From Gammaproteobacteria bacterium (GTDB taxonomy: Bacteria > Pseudomonadota > Gammaproteobacteria > Pseudomonadales > Azotimanducaceae): 47,666 nucleotides of DNA. Each line of letters opens with the position of its first letter. Positions within the stretch are counted from its first letter, which is position 1. Positions 42,834 through 47,666 of the stretch are shown here, in pieces. Below the pieces are notes generated by a model. It was not told the DNA's origin. It did no database searches and worked only from the letters and a program-made list of their open reading frames with translations. A program made the translations under genes and the position numbers. Where the stretch lies: positions 1 through 47,666 of the forward strand of contig JAPUIA010000053.1 in assembly GCA_027297435.1 (NCBI GenBank), read 5' to 3'.

Positions 42834-43586
42834 CTATTCCGGCGGCGGTACGACCCGCGTACTCGTAAACAACGAACCGCGACAAGTTTGCACGGCGTTG
42901 AAACCCGCATCGATCGCTTCCACCCCGTCGGAGTTCATATAGTCGGTATTTCGCGCCGCAAACTCCTCGACGCTGTCGTGCACGATCAGGTAGGAAACAT
43001 CGAATGGAAACCCGGAGATGAAGGGCGTACGCATGAACGCTATTGCATTGGAGTAGGAGGCAATGTTGCCAACGTGCGCCGACCAGGCGCTGGCCGCCGC
43101 CCGCGCATCATCGACCGTCTTACCGTCGTTCAACTCGCAGATATACGACTCCAGGAGTGCCGGCGGCGTGGTCACCGGAGGACCTTCCCCCGCATAGATC
43201 TGCTCGCTGTAGTTAATGGCGGAATCGCAGTCAACGACGTCATCGAATCCCGCAACTGCCGCGCTCGCGGCTGCGTCCCCTGCCATGGCGCTGGTCGCAC
43301 GGCCCATGGCGTTCAGATTTGCATGGTTGCTGAACCACAGCGCGTCATATTCCGTGTTGGACCGATACGGCACCCACAGAAAGGCACGCATGGCCGCGAC
43401 ATCCTCCGAGTCGAGATTGCCGAGCGCGGCATTGAAGTTGTCGGTTGCCGTCTGCAGTTCCGCCATGCCTTGGCCCGGCAGGAAGTTGCACGCGAACACT
43501 TCCACGACTGCAGGTGATTCGGCTGCACGGGCGGCACACGTAATGAGTAGAAAACTGCCTAAAAAGATCGAAATGAGTTTCGTCAC
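42834..43586 (-). CDS. Secreted protein of unknown function
   Basis: The GTG start at 43586 with AGGAGA ahead gives 250 residues. A signal peptide (LISIFLGSFLLITCAARAAE) is followed by a domain with repeated halves: a Cys-containing stretch (VVEVFACNFLPGQGMAELQT) recurs as LLESYICELNDGKTVDDARA. The strings FLWVPYRSNTEYDALWFSNHANLNAMG and FMRTPFISGFPFDVSYLIVH align as two related copies, so it looks like a tandem-domain protein, perhaps dimeric alpha-beta barrels. No family named. It is divergent from the membrane gene pair at 43828. Confidence 0.7.
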   Translation of the reverse strand: MTKLISIFLGSFLLITCAARAAESPAVVEVFACNFLPGQGMAELQTATDNFNAALGNLDSEDVAAMRAFLWVPYRSNTEYDALWFSNHANLNAMGRATSAMAGDAAASAAVAGFDDVVDCDSAINYSEQIYAGEGPPVTTPPALLESYICELNDGKTVDDARAAASAWSAHVGNIASYSNAIAFMRTPFISGFPFDVSYLIVHDSVEEFAARNTDYMNSDGVEAIDAGFNAVQTCRGSLFTSTRVVPPPE

Positions 43587-43741
43587 GGTTGTTCTCCTGG
43601 CTTTCAATAATTTCTTCTCTTTCGATGAGAGTTCGATAAGAAAGCAGGCTGAAAAGGAACTACACGCGGCTGCCGCTGATTCGTTTAGGGGGACATAACG
43701 AATAAACGCACGTTGCACATCCAGTCTCTCCCACTGACAAG

Positions 43742-43754
43742 TGTCTGCCAGACA
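43742..43754. promoter_or_regulatory. Palindrome in a divergent promoter region
   Basis: TGTCTG-C-CAGACA sits in the 241-base gap between the secreted-protein gene and the membrane gene pair. It could bind a dimeric regulator; no partner is visible. Confidence 0.3.
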
Positions 43755-43827
43755 AACCCAGATTGCTACTACTAAATAGCACCCCATTTCGACGATCTAA
43801 CGATTGAAACACGTTACCATCGCTTTC

Positions 43828-44358
43828 ATGACAGACTTGTTAGCGAACGTCAGTCAGGCCATCGCCAACAGTTCGGTGCGCGAATTCATCCTGTATGCGT
43901 TGACCAACGTACCGGGGTTGCCGCCGATCATTCAATCCGTGCACATATGCGCCATCGCCGTGGTCATGGGTTCGATCATGTTCGTCAACTTGAGAATCCT
44001 GGGCTTGGCGGTACCCAGCCAGCAACCGAGCGAGATGATCCGACGGCTGTTGCCGTGGACGTGGTGGGCACTGCCATTTTTGTTTGCCTCGGGCGTTGTG
44101 TTCGTGATTGCGCGACCCGTTAGGTATTTCTTCAACCCGGTCGTCGGCATCAAGTTTTCGCTGTTGATACCCGCACTTGTGTTGGCCGCAACGCTACACG
44201 CGTTGAGTAGAACCGAACCCGAGTATTGGGAAATTACGGCGCAGCGTCGCGGTTTGGCTCGCATCATCGCCGCCATCTCGATACTACTGTGGCTGAGCGT
44301 GATGATGGCAGGTCGCTGGATCGCGTATGCCGACTACCTCTTCTGGCCCGAGTCATAG
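43828..44358 (+). CDS. Membrane protein of unknown function, paralogue A
   Basis: The 176-residue protein (from ATG 43828) has four or five spans. It has the phrase IQSVHICAIAVVMGSIMFVNLRILGLAV, which also occurs in altered form in the following gene. It may match DUF6644 (uncertain), often near quinoprotein genes. A GxR-W near the C-terminus (MMAGRWIAYADYLF) is shared with paralogue B. The His in the first span could bind haem or metal; this is only an inference. Confidence 0.7.
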   Translation: MTDLLANVSQAIANSSVREFILYALTNVPGLPPIIQSVHICAIAVVMGSIMFVNLRILGLAVPSQQPSEMIRRLLPWTWWALPFLFASGVVFVIARPVRYFFNPVVGIKFSLLIPALVLAATLHALSRTEPEYWEITAQRRGLARIIAAISILLWLSVMMAGRWIAYADYLFWPES

Positions 44359-44359
44359 C

Positions 44360-44848
44360 ATGTCGCTAGACCCCTTCTGGGACTGGTTGGCAAACACCGA
44401 CCTCGCGTTCGCGATCGGCGCCACCTGGTGGTTCCCGTTGCTGGAATCGATTCACGTCATCGCCATCGCCCTGGTGGTGGGGTCGATCCTCATGGTCGAT
44501 CTCAGACTGTTGGGTGTCGCTGCGCGCTCCTACGCCATGCGTCGCATCTCTCGAGAACTGACCCCCTGGGCATGGGCAGGTTTCGCTGTCGCCACCATTA
44601 CCGGCGCCGGCATGTTCATGACGCGGCCCGCGGCATACGCGGCCAACCCGGCCTTTCAGACAAAGCTGGTCCTGCTCGCCCTAGCAGGTATCAACGTCGC
44701 CGCCTTGCACAACCTTGCCATGCGCGACATCGACCGGTGGGATACCGACGCCGCGACGCCACGTACTGCCAAGTTTGCGGGCGCGGTTTCGCTCGTGATC
44801 TGGGCAGGCGTCATATTGGCCGGTCGCTGGACCGGCCACTTGAATTGA
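44360..44848 (+). CDS. Membrane protein of unknown function, paralogue B
   Basis: The 162-residue protein starts 1 base after paralogue A. Its ESIHVIAIALVVGSILMVDLRLLGVAARS aligns with the same segment of A, and both end with AGRW. So the pair arose by duplication. Both have a conserved His in the second helix (SVHICAI, SIHVIAI) and a Trp-rich loop (LTPWAWAGFA, LPWTWWALPF), suggestive of a two-subunit membrane redox module. That role is not shown. It is convergent with the PQQ dehydrogenase gene. Confidence 0.7.
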   Translation: MSLDPFWDWLANTDLAFAIGATWWFPLLESIHVIAIALVVGSILMVDLRLLGVAARSYAMRRISRELTPWAWAGFAVATITGAGMFMTRPAAYAANPAFQTKLVLLALAGINVAALHNLAMRDIDRWDTDAATPRTAKFAGAVSLVIWAGVILAGRWTGHLN

Positions 44849-44896
44849 GCTAGCCAGTTCGGTCTCAGAATGCTCCGCATTCTGGACCGGAACTCA

Positions 44897-47068
44897 CTAA
44901 TCGCCGCCGGCTTGCGCTGAGCGCCCGGCGATCGCCTGAGAGATGATGTATTGATGGACGCGGTCAGCATCTTCCGCGCTCAGCAAGTCGGCGAAGCTGG
45001 CCATGCCGTCGTCGGCCAACGTGCCGCCCCGAACGATGGCTTGAAACACATCATGGGTTGCGGTGCTCATCATCCGCAGGTCGGGTAGCGCCCCCCCCGA
45101 TTCCACACCAATACCGTGACAGAACGTACAGGTGTCGTGATACAACACATCGCCGCGGTCGAGATCTTCGGCCGAAGCCGTCAGTGGCGGTTGCTCGGGT
45201 ATGGTTAGATCCCGCAGCGGCGGTTCCATTACGACGCCGTTCGCGCCGAGCTTGTATACGATTAGCCGACCGATGCTTCCGTACTTGTATGTGGCGGTAT
45301 CATCACCGCCGCCGCCACTCCCCGTCAGAATCGCTAGAAACTGTGTTCCGTCAACCGTATACGTGATCGGCGGTGCAACGATGCCCGTATAGGTGAAGTG
45401 CCGCCAAAGCACCTCTCCGGAATCGGCATGATGGGCCGATACATACCCGTCGCCGGCACCTTGGAAAACCAGCCCGCCCGCCGTCGCCAAGACACCCCCG
45501 TTCCACGCCGCGGCGAGTTGCACCGACCAGGCGGTCTCGCCGGTCAACGGATTGAAGGCGATCAAGAATCCCTCCGCTTCGGGCTCGTCGCCCCTGGCGT
45601 TGATCATCTGATTCAATCGGCCAAATTCGACGGCCGTGTTCCAGGCGCCCGGCCGTCGTTTGTAGGTGCCGGTCTCGACGTATTCTTCGGGCATCGCATA
45701 CAGAAACGGAAGATCGTGGGTGTCGAAGTAGATGATGCCCTTCTGCTCGTCGAAGGACATCGCAGGCCAGTTGTGCGCGCCACCGGGCCCCGGCAAGATC
45801 CATTGGGGGTTGTCAGCATACACAGTGTCCGGATTCTCCACCGGCCGGCCGGTTTCCATATCGACGTGCGTCGCCCAGGTTACGGTTGCGTATGGGTGCG
45901 CACGCAGTAGCTCGCCATTGCTACGATCAATCACGTAGAAGAAACCATTCTTGGGCGCCTGCATGATCACCTTGCGTTGCACCCCATCGACCTCGAGGTC
46001 TGCCAGCACCATGTCTTGCACCGCCGTGTAGTCCCAGTTGTCTCCCGGAGTCGTCTGGTAGTACCACTTCATCGCCCCGGTATCGGCGTCCACGGCGACG
46101 ATGGCCGCGAGAAATAGATTGTCGCCGCCGCCCGGAGAACGTATCGCCCGCGTCCAGGGAGAACCATTGCCCACACCGAGGTAGACGGTATGAAAATCAG
46201 GGTCGTAGACGATCGAGTTCCACACCGTGCCGCCACCACCGATTTTCCACCACTCGCCGCCTTTCCAGGTCTTGGCAGCCATCTCCATGGCTGGAGTTTC
46301 GAACGGCAGGGAAGGATCACCAGGCACCGTGAAGAATCGCCACGCCTCATCGCCGGTGTCCGCATCGTAGGCGGTAACATAACCCCGTACGCCGTACTCT
46401 GCGCCGCCGTTGCCAATATAGACCTTGCCGGCTGCCACGCGCGGCGCGCCGGTGATCGTGTATTCGCGCGTGCGGTCGATAACCGTATCGATCTCCCAGA
46501 CCTTGGCACCGGTCGCTGCATCGAGCGCCAACAGCCGACCGTCCAGAGTCGCCAGATAAACGCGCCCGCGGTACACGGCCAACCCACGACTAATCACCCC
46601 GCAGCATGCTTGGCGTGCAGTCGCCCCGGGAACTTCTGGATCGTAAGTCCAGATCTCGTCTCCGCTGGCGGCATCCAATGCATAGGCAATGTTCCAGGCG
46701 CTGGTGAAGTACATGACACCGTCGACGACCAAGGGTGTTGCTTCTACGGGATGGCGCGTGTTCAGTTCTTTGGTCCAGGCGACCCCAAGATTGGTGACCG
46801 TTTCACGATTGATTTGATCCAACGGTGAAAAGCGTTGCTCTTCGAACGTGCGTCCGTACGTCAGCCAGGCACCAGGATCATCGATGTCCGCGCGCTTCAC
46901 GCGCTCGTCGTCGACCATCCCGGCAAGTCTTGCGGGCTCCGCGGGCACTGGTGTGGCCTGCTCCGGCGTCGGCGTCGACGGCAAGCCTGACAAAACCAGC
47001 CACGCGATGATGACGATACCAACGACGATCGCCAATACGACGATGGTCGAAATTCCCCTATTTTTCAT
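44897..47068 (-). CDS. PQQ-dependent alcohol dehydrogenase with C-terminal cytochrome c domain
   Basis: The 723-residue protein has an N-terminal membrane anchor (ISTIVVLAIVVGIVIIAWLVL). The eight-bladed propeller holds repeated W motifs such as GAKVWEIDTV and TGDEAWRFFTV. The adjacent cysteines Cys155-Cys156 in QACCGV form the vicinal disulfide typical of quinoprotein alcohol dehydrogenases. GDNWDYTAVQD carries the catalytic Asp. The haem motif CTFCH is coded at 45116-45130 (about residue 647), so it is a quinohaemoprotein. It would oxidise an alcohol in the periplasm and pass electrons through the haem. No PQQ synthesis genes are nearby. Confidence 0.93.
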   Translation of the reverse strand: MKNRGISTIVVLAIVVGIVIIAWLVLSGLPSTPTPEQATPVPAEPARLAGMVDDERVKRADIDDPGAWLTYGRTFEEQRFSPLDQINRETVTNLGVAWTKELNTRHPVEATPLVVDGVMYFTSAWNIAYALDAASGDEIWTYDPEVPGATARQACCGVISRGLAVYRGRVYLATLDGRLLALDAATGAKVWEIDTVIDRTREYTITGAPRVAAGKVYIGNGGAEYGVRGYVTAYDADTGDEAWRFFTVPGDPSLPFETPAMEMAAKTWKGGEWWKIGGGGTVWNSIVYDPDFHTVYLGVGNGSPWTRAIRSPGGGDNLFLAAIVAVDADTGAMKWYYQTTPGDNWDYTAVQDMVLADLEVDGVQRKVIMQAPKNGFFYVIDRSNGELLRAHPYATVTWATHVDMETGRPVENPDTVYADNPQWILPGPGGAHNWPAMSFDEQKGIIYFDTHDLPFLYAMPEEYVETGTYKRRPGAWNTAVEFGRLNQMINARGDEPEAEGFLIAFNPLTGETAWSVQLAAAWNGGVLATAGGLVFQGAGDGYVSAHHADSGEVLWRHFTYTGIVAPPITYTVDGTQFLAILTGSGGGGDDTATYKYGSIGRLIVYKLGANGVVMEPPLRDLTIPEQPPLTASAEDLDRGDVLYHDTCTFCHGIGVESGGALPDLRMMSTATHDVFQAIVRGGTLADDGMASFADLLSAEDADRVHQYIISQAIAGRSAQAGGD

Positions 47069-47092
47069 GTTGCTTCTCTCCTAATCTCCGTC

Positions 47093-47666
47093 TTACTCTC
47101 GTACCTTGAGGCGTTCTTTCAATCGGGCACCACCTAGAATGCCCTGCATGGCGTAGTTGTGTTCGTGACAAGCGTACTCGTACACGACCTTGTCCGTGCG
47201 GTGCATCGTAGTGGCAACCGTCCAGCTAGACACGAACGTTTCCGGATCATCAACGGTGAGCTCATAGTGCAAACGCGTTTGATCTACCAGCGTAAACCGC
47301 TCACTCAGCACCACGTTACGTCCTATGCCGACGATCCCAAAGTCGTTACGAAAACCCCGAGATTCGACAACGAGCGTATCGCCTTCCCACGACGCCCGTG
47401 AATCCCCGTTCCACTGCCGAACATTCGCAGGAACGTGGTATCGCCCATCCAACCGTAGGACCCGCGCATCGTGAATGAACTCTGTTAGCAGCGCAACGTG
47501 ATCGCGCGTTTGGAATATATGCAGATAGTTACTATCCGGGCCACGCAATATCGGGGGATTCTCCCCAGTGATACATCGCTCGCCCGCATCCAAGGCTTCG
47601 GGACCGTGATAGCGCATACGTTCCTCGTTCCGTGATTTCCATTTCGCCTCAGCAGCGCTCGTCATG
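47093..47666 (-). CDS. Conserved secreted-type protein, N-terminus beyond window
   Basis: The frame is open to the window edge, and an in-frame ATG at 47665 is probably internal. ERCITGENPP, LHIFQTRDHVALLTEFIHDAR, LPANVRQWNGDSR-like (VPANVRQWNGDSRASWEGDT) and YEYACHEHNYAMQGILGGAR match a family common in acidobacterial and proteobacterial secreted proteins of unknown function, usually 230-300 residues long. So about the first third is missing. It ends 25 bases upstream of the quinoprotein gene, so a shared transcript is likely. Confidence 0.65.
   Translation of the reverse strand, partial: MTSAAEAKWKSRNEERMRYHGPEALDAGERCITGENPPILRGPDSNYLHIFQTRDHVALLTEFIHDARVLRLDGRYHVPANVRQWNGDSRASWEGDTLVVESRGFRNDFGIVGIGRNVVLSERFTLVDQTRLHYELTVDDPETFVSSWTVATTMHRTDKVVYEYACHEHNYAMQGILGGARLKERLKVRE

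Overview
The window looks like a chromosomal piece of a free-living, probably marine or soil, GC-rich gammaproteobacterium. The clearest sign is gene order. The set lexA, S-methyl-5'-thioinosine phosphorylase, csiV, mfd, gap and nqrA-E is, as far as I recall, also close together in Pseudomonas. LexA boxes of the CTGT-N8-ACAG type and MetR, CsiV and Na+-NQR proteins point the same way. No rRNA, tRNA, CRISPR array or complete insertion sequence was seen. The left edge carries a tyrosine recombinase whose catalytic end runs off the window, so a mobile element ends about 1 kb in.

Layout. 1-0.9 kb: integrase. 1-4.7 kb: ABC-F ATPase, DJ-1/PfpI protein, rhomboid protease, DsbA-like isomerase. 4.7-12.7 kb: a secreted PQQ sugar dehydrogenase fused to a diheme cytochrome, a luciferase-like oxidoreductase, DUF1330 protein, SixA-like phosphatase, rRNA m5C methyltransferase, two membrane proteins, a periplasmic metallo-hydrolase and a PNPOx-like flavoprotein. 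12.7-14.7 kb: metR and an HD-domain hydrolase. 14.8-18.8 kb: a tight GT4 glycosyltransferase / methyltransferase / alpha-toroid protein operon, a convergent second methyltransferase and a small acidic peptide. 19-20 kb: small membrane protein and an SDR.

20.5-31.4 kb is one long minus-strand energy block. In transcription order it holds a GltD-like iron-sulfur flavoprotein, a 2-oxoacid:ferredoxin oxidoreductase (alpha/gamma fusion and beta), gap, then nqrA, B, C, D and E. The expected nqrF, which carries the NADH-oxidising FAD/2Fe-2S subunit, is missing. A gene-free 430-bp stretch of repeats sits where it should be. My main hypothesis is that the sodium pump gets electrons from another donor, or that nqrF moved. 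The neighbouring ferredoxin-type oxidoreductase and flavoprotein are the obvious candidate partners. The sequence alone cannot decide this.

31.5-39.5 kb: an aspartic protease with an unusual start codon, mfd, csiV, a purine-salvage pair (thioinosine phosphorylase and hypoxanthine phosphoribosyltransferase) and an MscS channel. 39.5-42 kb: a 7 x 20-bp tandem repeat, an outer-membrane barrel with a SPOR-like domain and a LolA-like protein. 42-47.7 kb: lexA with two SOS boxes, a secreted protein of unknown function, two paralogous membrane proteins, a second PQQ dehydrogenase with a C-terminal haem domain, and a truncated gene at the right edge.

Short REP-like palindromes (core GCGGCTAAAGCCGC, with CTCCTACC) recur at 8.84 and 12.66-12.75 kb, and a degenerate tandem form may be present at 39.5 kb.
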